From assembly GCF_025847205.1 (NCBI RefSeq), contig NZ_JAOYTH010000001.1, positions 558,001 to 622,000 on the forward strand: 64,000 nucleotides of DNA, in the 5' to 3' direction. Under the pieces are notes generated by a model. It was given only the letters and a program-made list of their open reading frames with translations. It was not told where the DNA came from and made no database searches. The position numbers and the translations under genes are program-made. This document shows, piece by piece, positions 13,381-22,072 of the stretch. Every line of letters starts with the position of its first letter. The first letter of the stretch is position 1. The stretch comes from Pararhizobium sp. YC-54. Lineage in GTDB: Bacteria > Pseudomonadota > Alphaproteobacteria > Rhizobiales > Rhizobiaceae.

Positions 13381-13398
13381 AGGAGAGAAATGCGTGGT

Positions 13399-14256
13399 CT
13401 ACCGCCTCGGACCGCGCGCAACGCGCTCGATTTCCTCGCGCACAAGCCGCTCGACCAGCGTCGGCAGATTGTCGTCCAGCCATTCCTGCAACATCGGCCG
13501 CAGCATATCCTCGGCTATTTCGTCAAAGGAACGGCGCGCACTGCTATCGACGGCCAGGGCCAGATCGCCAAACGAGCGGGCGACCTTTTCACCGACGGCC
13601 GGCGAAACGAGAGCAGCAACATCCTTTTCTGTGACGATGGACAGCGGCTGGCGCGCAGCAGCGGCCTGATCGAGAGCGGCCTCGGCCGGTTCGGCCGTCT
13701 TGTGCCGCACGTCGGGCGCGACAACCGGCTGTATCAGGGAAACTGGTGCCGCCGGTGCGGCCTCTTGGCTGGCCTCGGTGTGCGAAGGGAAGGACGATGG
13801 CGCCATGCGCGATGTCACCATGGGATTGTCGGACTTTGTGCGCGTGTCGGTCGACAGGGGGCGCGTGTCGGCGGACAGGTTTTCCGGTTCGCGCAACGGT
13901 GCCGAATGCCGCTCGGAGGCGGCACGAACGCGCGCAGCGACATCGGCAAGCGACATTGGCGGCGATACCGCGGGTTTTGCGCTGACATCCTCAAGTTCCC
14001 GCTGCTGGGGCGCCGAGGGCGTGAAATGCTTCTGTTCCTCGGCTTCGAATTCCTGTGCAAGAACCTCGTCATCGATCGTCAGATGAATATCTTCCGCATC
14101 GTCATCGTCATAGCCGCGATAGGCTCCGTCCGACGCAGGGCCGAGATCATTGGCCGGAAAGCCGGGAAGGCCTGGTTCGTTGCTCTCGATGATCTTGCGA
14201 ATGGACGCCAGAATTTCGTCCATCGAAGGTTCACGCGCTACATTGGGCTGTGCCAT
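13399..14256 (-). CDS. popZ: Polar organizing protein PopZ (DUF2497 family)
   Basis: Low-complexity protein with the two conserved ends of PopZ. The N-terminal helix is EPSMDEILASIRKIIESNE and the C-terminal helical bundle includes MLRPMLQEWLDDNLPTLVERL. The centre is acidic, proline-rich and probably disordered. PopZ forms a polymeric hub at a cell pole and binds ParB and other factors; in Agrobacterium it sits at the growing pole. ATG 14256 is chosen because GGGG lies six bases upstream; ATG 14259 is directly adjacent. The valS-popZ-tolC order matches what I recall of related genomes. Confidence 0.88.
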   Translation of the reverse strand: MAQPNVAREPSMDEILASIRKIIESNEPGLPGFPANDLGPASDGAYRGYDDDDAEDIHLTIDDEVLAQEFEAEEQKHFTPSAPQQRELEDVSAKPAVSPPMSLADVAARVRAASERHSAPLREPENLSADTRPLSTDTRTKSDNPMVTSRMAPSSFPSHTEASQEAAPAAPVSLIQPVVAPDVRHKTAEPAEAALDQAAAARQPLSIVTEKDVAALVSPAVGEKVARSFGDLALAVDSSARRSFDEIAEDMLRPMLQEWLDDNLPTLVERLVREEIERVARGPRR

Positions 14257-14413
14257 CATTATCCCCGTTTCTGCGGTCGCGCTCGATCGAAACATTGCCG
14301 CCCAGTCATCGGCACGGACTGTATGCGAGTCCGGCGCCGAACAAAACGCCGCGAATCATCTCGCTGGAATCATGCACAGATTTGTTGGCGGCGTCACCCG
14401 CAGCCTATCCGCA

Positions 14414-14450
14414 ACAAAGCCGCCGACGCAGGACTGCCGGCGGCTTTCGA
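14414..14450 (-). terminator. Terminator-like hairpin downstream of tolC
   Basis: Ten-base arms AAAGCCGCCG/CGGCGGCTTT around a 13-base loop, about 30 bases past the tolC stop on the minus strand. The T tract is short, so efficiency is uncertain. Confidence 0.6.
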
Positions 14451-14476
14451 CACAAGTATGAAATCAGGCGGTGGTG

Positions 14477-15865
14477 TCAGCGGCCGTCGACGGTCCGCAA
14501 TCCGAACCATTTGTCCTTGACGGCCTCGTAGTGTTCCTCGGCGCGATATTCGGCAACCTGCAGGCCCTGACTCCGGATGGTCAGACGCCCCATTGCCGCC
14601 AGCAGCGAATAGCTGGCAACGACGGCGTTGCGCTGCGATGTCACGAGGCTTTCTTCGGCAACCAGCACGCTCTGCTGCGCGTCGAGCACGTCGAGCGTCG
14701 TGCGCTGGCCGACCTTGCGTTCTTCGATGACGCCCGCCAATGCCATGTTTGCCGCGCTGACCTGGGACTTGTTGGCAACGGTCGTTGCGAGCGCGGCCTC
14801 AAACTGGGCATGGGCGGTGATGATCGTCTGCTGAACTTCGGCACGGGCGGAATCGACCAGGATGCGCTGCTGGCCAAGCCGTTCCTTGGCCTGACGGATC
14901 TGGCCGTATTCGGCGCCGCCCTGATAGAGCGGAACTTCCAGCCGCGCGGTGATAGAGCCGTTGGCGGTGTCGCTGCTGCGATCGCGATCGGTCGTGCTGC
15001 GCGACAACGCTCCCTGGATCACGACGCCGGGCAACATCGTGCCTTCGGCGGACTTGACCCTGAAACCGGCCGAATCGACGTTGTACTGCGCCGCGGCAAT
15101 TGACGGGTGCTCACGCAAACCCATTGCCACGGCCTGATCCAGGCTTTTCGGCAGCGCCTTCGACGCCGGTGCCGGCTGCTTGATCCCGCTGGGAGCATCG
15201 CCGACGATCTGGACGTAGACGGCCTCGCTCTGTTTCAGCTGTGCGACGGCATTGACGAGAATAGCCTGGGCCTGCGCCAGCTCCGCCTCGGCTTGACTGA
15301 CGTCGGTGCGCGTCCCCTCGCCAACATCCAGCCGGGACTTGGCGGCGCTCAATTGTTCCTTGAGAAAGGCGAGGTTCTGCTTGCGGATCGACACGATGCG
15401 CTGATCGCGAGCGATATTGGCATAGGATTGCGCCGCGGCCAGAAGAATGGAGATCTCATTCGCCTTCAGCGTTTCACGGCTTGAAAAAACGTTCGCCTCG
15501 GCGGCCCTGACATTGTTAAGCGTTTGAAATCCGTCGAAAATCTGCTGGGTGATGGTGATGCTGACATTACCGGTGGTGAAATCTTCGGCGAGAAGGGGCG
15601 TGCCCCGTCTAAACAAGCTCTCCGTGCCCAGCCGTGTCGCCGTGCCCGTGGCTGTTGCGGCAATCTGCGGCCGGTAACCGGACTTGGCGATCGGTACGCC
15701 TTCGTCGGTGGCGCGAAGGCCGGCGCGCACGGCATTGAGTTCCGGGTTGTTCTGGTAGGCCTTTGCCATTGCGCCTGAAATGGTTTCCGCGCCAACGGCA
15801 TGCGGCATGAGCCACAAGGCAGAAGAGAAGGCGGCCGCCACAGCCGCTTTACGAAAAATCGACAC
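14477..15865 (-). CDS. tolC: TolC-family outer membrane efflux protein
   Basis: Trimeric outer membrane channel for type I secretion and RND efflux. It has a signal peptide (about residues 1-26, ending VGA) and two repeats of the outer membrane efflux domain. Long alpha-helical hairpins are visible, for example RLDVGEGTRTDVSQAEAEL and the matching RKVGQRTTLDVLDAQQSV, the paired helix signatures of TolC. Length 462 fits TIGR01844-type TolC. No inner membrane partner is adjacent, as expected for a shared channel. The PIMT-family gene lies upstream on the same strand with about 140 bases between. Confidence 0.92.
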   Translation of the reverse strand: MSIFRKAAVAAAFSSALWLMPHAVGAETISGAMAKAYQNNPELNAVRAGLRATDEGVPIAKSGYRPQIAATATGTATRLGTESLFRRGTPLLAEDFTTGNVSITITQQIFDGFQTLNNVRAAEANVFSSRETLKANEISILLAAAQSYANIARDQRIVSIRKQNLAFLKEQLSAAKSRLDVGEGTRTDVSQAEAELAQAQAILVNAVAQLKQSEAVYVQIVGDAPSGIKQPAPASKALPKSLDQAVAMGLREHPSIAAAQYNVDSAGFRVKSAEGTMLPGVVIQGALSRSTTDRDRSSDTANGSITARLEVPLYQGGAEYGQIRQAKERLGQQRILVDSARAEVQQTIITAHAQFEAALATTVANKSQVSAANMALAGVIEERKVGQRTTLDVLDAQQSVLVAEESLVTSQRNAVVASYSLLAAMGRLTIRSQGLQVAEYRAEEHYEAVKDKWFGLRTVDGR

Positions 15866-16007
15866 TCATTCAACTCCAAAACGAAAGCTGGCGGGACCAA
15901 ATCTTCCCAGTTTCGAAAAACGTGGACATCCCGGTTTTGCCGGAATTGATTGTTCCCTTCTGCCCCATTCTGACGTCAGAAGGAAAAAAGGCAAAAATGG
16001 GGAGGTC

Positions 16008-16673
16008 TCAAAATACAAATTCGCGCGCCAGGCGGAAGCCCGGCAGTGGTTTGACGGCCGTGTTGAACGCCAGACGCTCCGATGTCCTGCCATTTTCACG
16101 CAGGAACAGCTGGGCCCGCGATGCATTGCCAAGGCCGACCACGGCAACGAGACGGCCGCCATCGTTCAACTGGGACAGAAGCGCTTCCGGTACGGTCTCG
16201 ACGGCGCCGTGAACGAAGATCACGTCATACGGTGCGCCGGCTGCATGGCCCTTTTCGAGATCGCCGGTAACCACCAAGGCATTCGCGTGACCAAGGCGGC
16301 CCAAGGTTGCGGATGCTTCCGATGCGAGGGATGCATCGCTCTCGAGCGCCACGACCGAAGCTGCAAGCTCAGACAGGATTGCCGATGCGTAGCCGGTGCC
16401 GCAGCCGATTTCGAGAACCTTGTCATCCTTGGAAATTGCAGCCAGCTGAAGAAGCTTTGCAAGGGGCGACGGCTCCATCAGGTAACGCCGTCCGCCGGCG
16501 GGGTCTGCACTCAGCTCGATATCGCTGTCGATATAGGCAAGCGGCTTCAGTGCGGCAGGCACGAACTCTTCTCTCGGGACTGACAGGAATGCCGCGAGAA
16601 CGGTGTGCGACGTCACATCCGTCGTGCGGATCTGGTTGTCGACCATCTTGATGCGTGCTGCTTCGAAATTCAT
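16008..16673 (-). CDS. Protein-L-isoaspartate O-methyltransferase family protein
   Basis: SAM-dependent methyltransferase of the PIMT family, expected to repair isoaspartyl residues in damaged proteins. The SAM-binding motif I is VLEIGCGTGYASAILSEL. Upstream come the PIMT signatures MVDNQIR, VPREEFVP and the substrate-loop region, with later motifs VIFVHGAVE and LNDGGRLVAVVG. Start ATG 16673 (MNFEAARIKMVDNQIR) gives 221 residues; the longer open frame upstream looks non-coding. Rhizobial copies next to tolC diverge from classical Pcm, so the substrate is less sure than the fold. Confidence 0.85.
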   Translation of the reverse strand: MNFEAARIKMVDNQIRTTDVTSHTVLAAFLSVPREEFVPAALKPLAYIDSDIELSADPAGGRRYLMEPSPLAKLLQLAAISKDDKVLEIGCGTGYASAILSELAASVVALESDASLASEASATLGRLGHANALVVTGDLEKGHAAGAPYDVIFVHGAVETVPEALLSQLNDGGRLVAVVGLGNASRAQLFLRENGRTSERLAFNTAVKPLPGFRLAREFVF

Positions 16674-16942
16674 CTTGCCTGCCCTCGTGATCCGGATCGT
16701 CTTCCGGCGTTTGCGCGCTTTTGGCTTGCGCAGATAAAACAACCGGCGGCACTTCAGCCGACCGGGCATGGCCAAGCTCATAAATCCGCGCATCTGCCGT
16801 TTCAAGCTATGGAATGCAGTTCTTGCAAAAAAGCAAGCTTCACAAAAGCCGGTCAACATATTCTGGCTTCCCGCGGGCAAGAAATTTAGGCAAATTTCCC
16901 GAACCGCATTTGGACGAATCACCGGAACTGGAGATTGACAAA

Positions 16943-17530
16943 GTGTCAGGACGTTTCAAACAGCCCTACCGTTTCGCGTCCCGGCTTGTGCTTCTTTCGA
17001 CCAGTTTGTTTTTTTCCGTCTCTGGCTCGACCGGCGCCATGGCGGCTGAAGCAATTTTCGACGAGCTCCGCTTTGGCGCCAGCGCGTCAATCAGCAACGG
17101 CAATTCACACGAATCGGGCATCTTCCCGTCCGCCACCGTCTTTTTCGATCCGCTGTCGAGCGGCACAGCGACAACATGGCAGCAGACGATTCTGGAACCA
17201 AGGATCTATCTTGGCGCCTCGGTCGGAACCGGTGACGGGGTCGATCAGGTCTATGGCGGTTTCAGCTGGACCGCCGACATCACCAGCCGCCTGTTCGTCG
17301 AAATCGGACTTGGCGGCACCGTTCACAATGGCGAGCTGGATGACAGCAACGGCAAGGGGCCGGACCTCGGGTGCCGCCTGCTGTTTCGCGAACAGGTCGC
17401 GCTCGGTTACCGCGTGACGGACAATTGGCAAATCCTGGCGACGGCCGACCATTCGTCGCACGCCAATCTCTGTGATGGGCCCAACGATGGCCTCAGCCAT
17501 GCCGGCCTTGCCATCGGCTACAAATTCTAA
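16943..17530 (+). CDS. PagL-like lipid A 3-O-deacylase (acyloxyacyl hydrolase)
   Basis: Small outer membrane beta-barrel of 195 residues. A GTG start at 16943 is chosen because GGAG lies nine bases upstream and because it places a clean signal peptide (about residues 1-35, ending AMAAEA) at the N-terminus. The C-terminus ends in Phe (GYKF). Near the end it carries HSSHANLC, resembling the His-x-Ser active-site region of PagL, followed by GLSHAGLAIGYKF. PagL removes the 3-O acyl chain of lipid A and so changes surface charge and immune recognition. The family call is good; activity is inferred. Confidence 0.75.
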   Translation: MSGRFKQPYRFASRLVLLSTSLFFSVSGSTGAMAAEAIFDELRFGASASISNGNSHESGIFPSATVFFDPLSSGTATTWQQTILEPRIYLGASVGTGDGVDQVYGGFSWTADITSRLFVEIGLGGTVHNGELDDSNGKGPDLGCRLLFREQVALGYRVTDNWQILATADHSSHANLCDGPNDGLSHAGLAIGYKF

Positions 17531-17542
17531 CCTCCGCCGGCC

Positions 17543-17650
17543 TTGCTGCATAATTCCTTAAATCGGAGTCTATTTAAGGAATTATGCAGCAAATTTAAAG
17601 TGCTACAGCGACCTTTGCGTGTCATGAATGACGCGCGGCGCTGTTAGCCG
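17543..17650. repeat. Two-hairpin rhizobial intergenic repeat
   Basis: The first part is a perfect 21-base inverted repeat (17543-17563 and 1772 to 17592 within the element, i.e. right arm 17572-17592) with an 8-base loop, built on TTGCTGCATAATTCCTTAAAT. The second part, about 17600-17650, is a weaker hairpin around GCGTGTCA/TGACGCGC. This composite resembles an intergenic repeat I recall from many rhizobial genomes. Its right end runs over the exbD stop, so it may form the shared 3' end of the two convergent genes. Confidence 0.75.
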
Positions 17651-18069
17651 GCAGGCGCCGCTTCCAGCCCGACCAATCCGATTTTCGTATAACCGGCCCG
17701 TTGAATGAGGTTCATGACCGTCATCAGCTCACCGTAATCGACAGCCTTGTCGGCACGCAGAAGAATGCGTGTCTCCCTATTCCCTTCGGTCATCCCGTTG
17801 AGTTCGGCGACAAAACCGTCGCGATCGGTCTCATTGTTCCCAAGCGCCAGGGACAGGTCTGCCTTGAGGGTTACGAAAACCGGCTTGTCGTCGCGCTTTA
17901 CAGGTGCGGCTGCCGATTGCGGCAGATCGACCTTCATATCGACGGTGGCGAGCGGCGCCGCCACCATGAAGATGATCAGGAGAACGAGCATGACGTCGAT
18001 GAAGGGTGTGACGTTGATTTCGCTGTTTTCCTCGAGATCGCCGCCACCTTCGCTGATTTTGCTGGCCAT
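17644..18069 (-). CDS. exbD: TonB-system biopolymer transport protein ExbD
   Basis: Inner membrane subunit of the ExbB-ExbD-TonB motor, which uses proton flow to energise outer membrane receptors. One N-terminal transmembrane helix carries the key Asp (PFIDVMLVLLIIFMV) after the INVTP motif, followed by a periplasmic domain ending LVGLEAAP. ATG 18069 gives 141 residues, the normal length; the open frame is longer but overlaps exbB. It starts four bases after the exbB stop, so the two are translationally linked. TolR is the alternative, but the ExbB partner with its long N-terminus argues for ExbD. Confidence 0.9.
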   Translation of the reverse strand: MASKISEGGGDLEENSEINVTPFIDVMLVLLIIFMVAAPLATVDMKVDLPQSAAAPVKRDDKPVFVTLKADLSLALGNNETDRDGFVAELNGMTEGNRETRILLRADKAVDYGELMTVMNLIQRAGYTKIGLVGLEAAPAG

Positions 18070-18073
18070 GGTC

Positions 18074-19048
18074 TTATCCGATCCGCGCAACGATGCCGGC
18101 TTCGGAATGCACATGGCTCTCGGCCTTGCGGGGCGCCAGACGGCGAGCCTGGCGGAAGTCGAGATCGCGGCTGACGAGACGTTCGACGGCGGCCGAGGCG
18201 TCGGCCAGAATCAGGCGGTAGCCGCCGATCGAGCGGGCGAAATAGTTGTAGATGACGACGGCCGGGATCGCCGCGACAAGGCCGATGGCTGTTGCCAGCA
18301 GCGCTTCGGCAATGCCCGGTGCGACGATCGCAAGATTGGTCGTCTGCGCCTTGCTGATGCCGATGAACGAATTCATGATGCCCCAGACCGTGCCGAAAAG
18401 CCCGACGAACGGCGATATCGAGCCGATCGTCGCGAGAATACCGGTGCCGCTGGCAATCCGCTTGCCGGCGCCAGCCTCGATGCGGGAGAGTTGCGATGCG
18501 ACGCGCTCCTTGACCCCTTGCGTCGAGACGAGATCGAGCACGGCCTCCGATTTTGACAGTTCGTCGTTGGCGGCCGCGATCATCTGGGCTGCAGGCCCCT
18601 TTTTCGCCGTCAGTATCTCGCGAACGTCCCGCAGGACCACGGCGTCCGACAAGGCCCGAACCGCGCGCCTGGCACTCCCCTTGGCGGCGGCAAGCTCGAT
18701 AGACTTGGCAAACAGGATCGCCCAGGTGGCAACCGACGCCAGGGCCAATGCCGTCATCACACCTTTGACGACCATGTCGGCGGCCATGAACATGCCGAGC
18801 GGCGAAAGATCATGCGGCAGGACCGGATTGGGCGCAGTTGCCTGCGCGTTGCCGAGCGCAGCCTCGTCGGACGCAACGGCCTGATCATTGGCCAGCACGG
18901 CTCCGGCTTGCGGGGCAACGACGGACTGCTGCGTTTCACCGACGGCGGCGGCCGGGTTTTCCTGCGCGTGGAGCGCTCCGGCACTCGAGAGCGTCAGCAG
19001 CACGGCCGCCAGCATCATCCATTTCGTCGGCATTGCACGGTTCGGCAT
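18074..19048 (-). CDS. exbB: TonB-system biopolymer transport protein ExbB
   Basis: MotA/TolQ/ExbB-type proton channel subunit of 324 residues. It has a cleavable-looking signal (ending LHAQ) and a long Ala/Pro/Gln-rich periplasmic extension (about residues 30-80), typical of rhizobial ExbB. Three transmembrane helices follow: about residues 88-112, 205-228 and 245-268. The conserved pore region GTVWGIMNSFIGIS and EALLATAIGLVAAIPAVVIYN is intact. It forms an operon with exbD. No tonB is adjacent. A palindrome upstream could be an iron-responsive site. Confidence 0.9.
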   Translation of the reverse strand: MPNRAMPTKWMMLAAVLLTLSSAGALHAQENPAAAVGETQQSVVAPQAGAVLANDQAVASDEAALGNAQATAPNPVLPHDLSPLGMFMAADMVVKGVMTALALASVATWAILFAKSIELAAAKGSARRAVRALSDAVVLRDVREILTAKKGPAAQMIAAANDELSKSEAVLDLVSTQGVKERVASQLSRIEAGAGKRIASGTGILATIGSISPFVGLFGTVWGIMNSFIGISKAQTTNLAIVAPGIAEALLATAIGLVAAIPAVVIYNYFARSIGGYRLILADASAAVERLVSRDLDFRQARRLAPRKAESHVHSEAGIVARIG

Positions 19049-19197
19049 GGCCTATCCTACCTCGTCATCGCCCGCCAATCCTGGGAGGATAAGATGACGG
19101 GAACACGTAAACACATCACAGACGGCCAGCACTGAACGCGCCCGCGTCAATCGCAGCTTCATATGACAAACTATGGCTTAAGACAAGGATTGTGGAG

Positions 19198-19214
19198 TAT
19201 TCTAATCAAGAATA
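19198..19214. promoter_or_regulatory. Candidate operator upstream of exbB
   Basis: Perfect inverted repeat TATTCT-N5-AGAATA, about 150 bases upstream of exbB. Rhizobial TonB systems are usually controlled by iron regulators (RirA, Irr), and half of this palindrome resembles Irr-type sites. The match is only suggestive. Confidence 0.3.
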
Positions 19215-19269
19215 AATAACGCCACCGAAATTCAACTTGCCGCAGGCAAGCCAAAGGTGTCTGAGCAGA

Positions 19270-21762
19270 TCATTCACCTGCCTCGTGCGCGTCAAAAAGC
19301 CCGGTCCGCCAATCATAGATCCTGTGCCGCGCCCAGGGACGTTGCAATTGCTCCTGCGCAAAGACGACCCTCATCTGCGCACGACTGGCCGCCTTGTCCG
19401 CTTTGCCTGTGCCATAAATCTCGACTGCACCGGTGCGGCGTAAACTCTGACCGCTCAGCAGCAGCGCACCCGACCGGCAGGTGCGAAAGCGCAGCATGAC
19501 CGGTGTCACGACGATATCGGCCTCCTCGCAGGCGAAGCCAACGAAACGCGCGTCATCGACGGTGACGATGCGCCAGCCTTGCTGCGCCGTTGCCGCACAC
19601 CATTGGCTGGGGACACAGACAAAACGGCCGGGCACCGCCTCAGCCAAAAGCCTGCGGATGACGGCGCGCGCCGCATTCTTGTCAATCGGAGGTCTTGTCT
19701 TGCGTCTCTCAGTCGCCTCTTCAGGAACCGATGCTGGTGCTGCCGCATCCTTGATCGCCAGCTCAGGCCGTTGCTGCGGCTTTTGGTGATCTTGCAAACG
19801 TAAAGCGCGCTGCCATTGGGAAAACACGAAATCGGGGGGCTTGGCCCGGTTGCTGGCAACTTTCGCTTCACGGATCATCGCGACCAGACGCCCGTCTTCG
19901 GCGATCACGACATCCGGCCGCCCAACCGCGCTTGTCGATGCCACCGCAAGGCCGGCCGCGATGACCACGAGGCCGGATGCGGCCAGCCACGTGCGGAACA
20001 GGCAGGCCAGCACGCCACCGGCGGCAATCAGCATGAAGGCGTGGTCAGGAAGGCGGCCCGTTGTCACCTCGCCGCCCCACGAGGACACCATCCGCGCAAT
20101 GGATATCATCCAGTCGAGCCCTTGCCCCATGATCAGCAATGGGTAACGATCGAGACCAAGGGGCATCATGAGCATGGCAAGCAAGGCAAAGGGCATGACG
20201 AAAATGCTGATGATCGGCATGGCCAGCACATTGCCGATCAAACCGTAAGCGGCCAGCCTATGGAAATGACCTGCGGAATAGATCATCGTCGACATGCCGC
20301 CGATGAAGGAACTGAGCAGCAAACCGGCAAGGAAGCCGCAGGCTGCCTTCAGCGGCCCCGTCCGACGGTTGTTTGGAAGAGCGTCGCGGCCCGGCCGCTC
20401 GCGCCAATGGCCATAGCCGGCGACCAGAGCCAGCGTCGCGGCAAAGGACATCTGGAAACCCGGGCCGGTCACGGCGGATGGCGTGATCGCCAGGATGATC
20501 ACCGCCGACAGCGCGACGTTGCGCAGGCTGATCGAGGGCCTGTCGAAGAATACCGCGACAAGCATGATGGAGATCATGATCCATGATCGCACTGCCGAAA
20601 CCGCGCCGCCGGAAATCAGGATATAGGCAAAGACCATGATGAGCGCACCGGCGCAGGCGAGCTTCTTGATCGGAAAGCGGTGCGCCAGCCCGGGAACAAG
20701 GCTGAGCAGCGTGCGCGCGCCGACCAGAAAGGTGCCGGCGGCCAGAACCATGTTCAACCCGGAGATCGCCAACACATGCGCAAGCCCCGCTTCGCGCAGC
20801 GCCTCGATCGCCGGCCGGCTGATGGCCCGCTCCTCGGCCGTGACCAGTGCGGCCGCAATTGCGCCCGCGTCGCCGCCAATTGTGCCGCGAATGCGCGCGC
20901 CAATGGCTTCACGCCAGCGGGCGATTGTTTCCCCCATGCCGGCACGCCACCCAGCGATCGTGCTTCCGGTCTTTTCTTCAACGCCTGGGACGGCCTGCGG
21001 TTTTCCATAGAAATAGCCGACGGCGCCGATACCCTTGAAATAGCTGTCGAAGGCGAAATCGTTGAGACCGGGAAGAGCAGCTCCGGATGGCGGCGACAAC
21101 CGCGCCCTGCCCTCGATCCCGCCGCCAATGCCGACAGGGGGTTGCCCGCTGCGCGACAAAAGCGTGACCTTGGCTGGCGGGCGCTGCAATTGCGGGTCCG
21201 CAGTCCGTTCGACAGCGACGGTGTATCGCCAATAACCGCGATCCGTGATTTCCCGCGCGGTGACGGTACCGCGCACCATGGTCGTCACCGGCGTGTCGAG
21301 CAGCACGGTATCCAGGCGCGCCGTCTCCAATGCGGCAAGCACCATGCCCGCTGTAAACAAGGCGGCGGTCAGGGTGGCTGTGCGCAAAAGACCTGGCCTG
21401 TACCGGAGCGCAAAAGCAGCCATGCCAAAAATGCAAACCAGCAGTGCAAGTTTGAGGAGGCCCGGCGTCCATGAGAGCCAAAACCAGACAAGCGAGCCAA
21501 GGCCAAGGAAGACCGGGACGAACAGAAAGGAATGCCCGAAAGCAAGTTCCTCGGCCATGGCCCGTTTGAGCCAGGCCCGCCAGTGGAGGGTCCGCATTGC
21601 CTTGCGCGCAGAGGAAAGACGGACGAGATAACCTGGCCGAGCCCGGATTTCCGGTTGTTTTGCCGTTGCGTCCGGGATTTGCGGGGCGTTTGCAAAGGCA
21701 TGGGGCAGCAGGCTGTCAGACCGCGCGCGTGACGCCACCCCTGGCTCCTGCCCCTCTTTCAT
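19270..21762 (-). CDS. comEC: ComEC/Rec2-family competence membrane protein
   Basis: Large multi-helix inner membrane protein, the putative DNA-uptake channel of competence systems. It has an N-terminal DUF4131-type segment (about residues 70-250) and the central Competence domain with the hallmark HVLAISGLNMVLAAG, followed by many hydrophobic helices to about residue 610. The C-terminal 200 residues lack the HxHxDH metal site of the beta-lactamase-like domain found in longer ComEC proteins. Start ATG 21762 (MKEGQEPG) is a choice among weak options; the true start could be nearer the first helix. No other competence genes are near. Confidence 0.85.
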   Translation of the reverse strand: MKEGQEPGVASRARSDSLLPHAFANAPQIPDATAKQPEIRARPGYLVRLSSARKAMRTLHWRAWLKRAMAEELAFGHSFLFVPVFLGLGSLVWFWLSWTPGLLKLALLVCIFGMAAFALRYRPGLLRTATLTAALFTAGMVLAALETARLDTVLLDTPVTTMVRGTVTAREITDRGYWRYTVAVERTADPQLQRPPAKVTLLSRSGQPPVGIGGGIEGRARLSPPSGAALPGLNDFAFDSYFKGIGAVGYFYGKPQAVPGVEEKTGSTIAGWRAGMGETIARWREAIGARIRGTIGGDAGAIAAALVTAEERAISRPAIEALREAGLAHVLAISGLNMVLAAGTFLVGARTLLSLVPGLAHRFPIKKLACAGALIMVFAYILISGGAVSAVRSWIMISIMLVAVFFDRPSISLRNVALSAVIILAITPSAVTGPGFQMSFAATLALVAGYGHWRERPGRDALPNNRRTGPLKAACGFLAGLLLSSFIGGMSTMIYSAGHFHRLAAYGLIGNVLAMPIISIFVMPFALLAMLMMPLGLDRYPLLIMGQGLDWMISIARMVSSWGGEVTTGRLPDHAFMLIAAGGVLACLFRTWLAASGLVVIAAGLAVASTSAVGRPDVVIAEDGRLVAMIREAKVASNRAKPPDFVFSQWQRALRLQDHQKPQQRPELAIKDAAAPASVPEEATERRKTRPPIDKNAARAVIRRLLAEAVPGRFVCVPSQWCAATAQQGWRIVTVDDARFVGFACEEADIVVTPVMLRFRTCRSGALLLSGQSLRRTGAVEIYGTGKADKAASRAQMRVVFAQEQLQRPWARHRIYDWRTGLFDAHEAGE

Positions 21763-22072
21763 GGATGTTGTTCCAACCGTCCACGCCCGGCCGCATTCTG
21801 CAACCGGAAAGAACAAAATGCAACCGGTGAGATTTATGCACAAAAAATAAGCAAAACTCTATTATGCAGTGACGCCTGGCCGGTTCGCCAGCGATTATGT
21901 CATTGGACATATGGCCCGAACGTGTAATTATTGCGTCGCCATACGCCTATTTTTGCATCGCACAATCTGCCTTTGGTTCAACTTGGCAGCCGTGACTAAA
22001 TCGGATAGCACATGGTCGGCGTTAATATCTGCGGCATAATTGTGTGCCAATTTGCTGCAAACGGAGGATCCC
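21763..22072. other. Divergent promoter region between comEC and gltA
   Basis: About 310 bases, moderately AT-rich. It must hold the gltA promoter and, depending on its start, the comEC promoter. I see no clear -35/-10 pair, palindrome or RNA structure worth naming apart from the strong gltA ribosome site at its right end. Confidence 0.45.
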
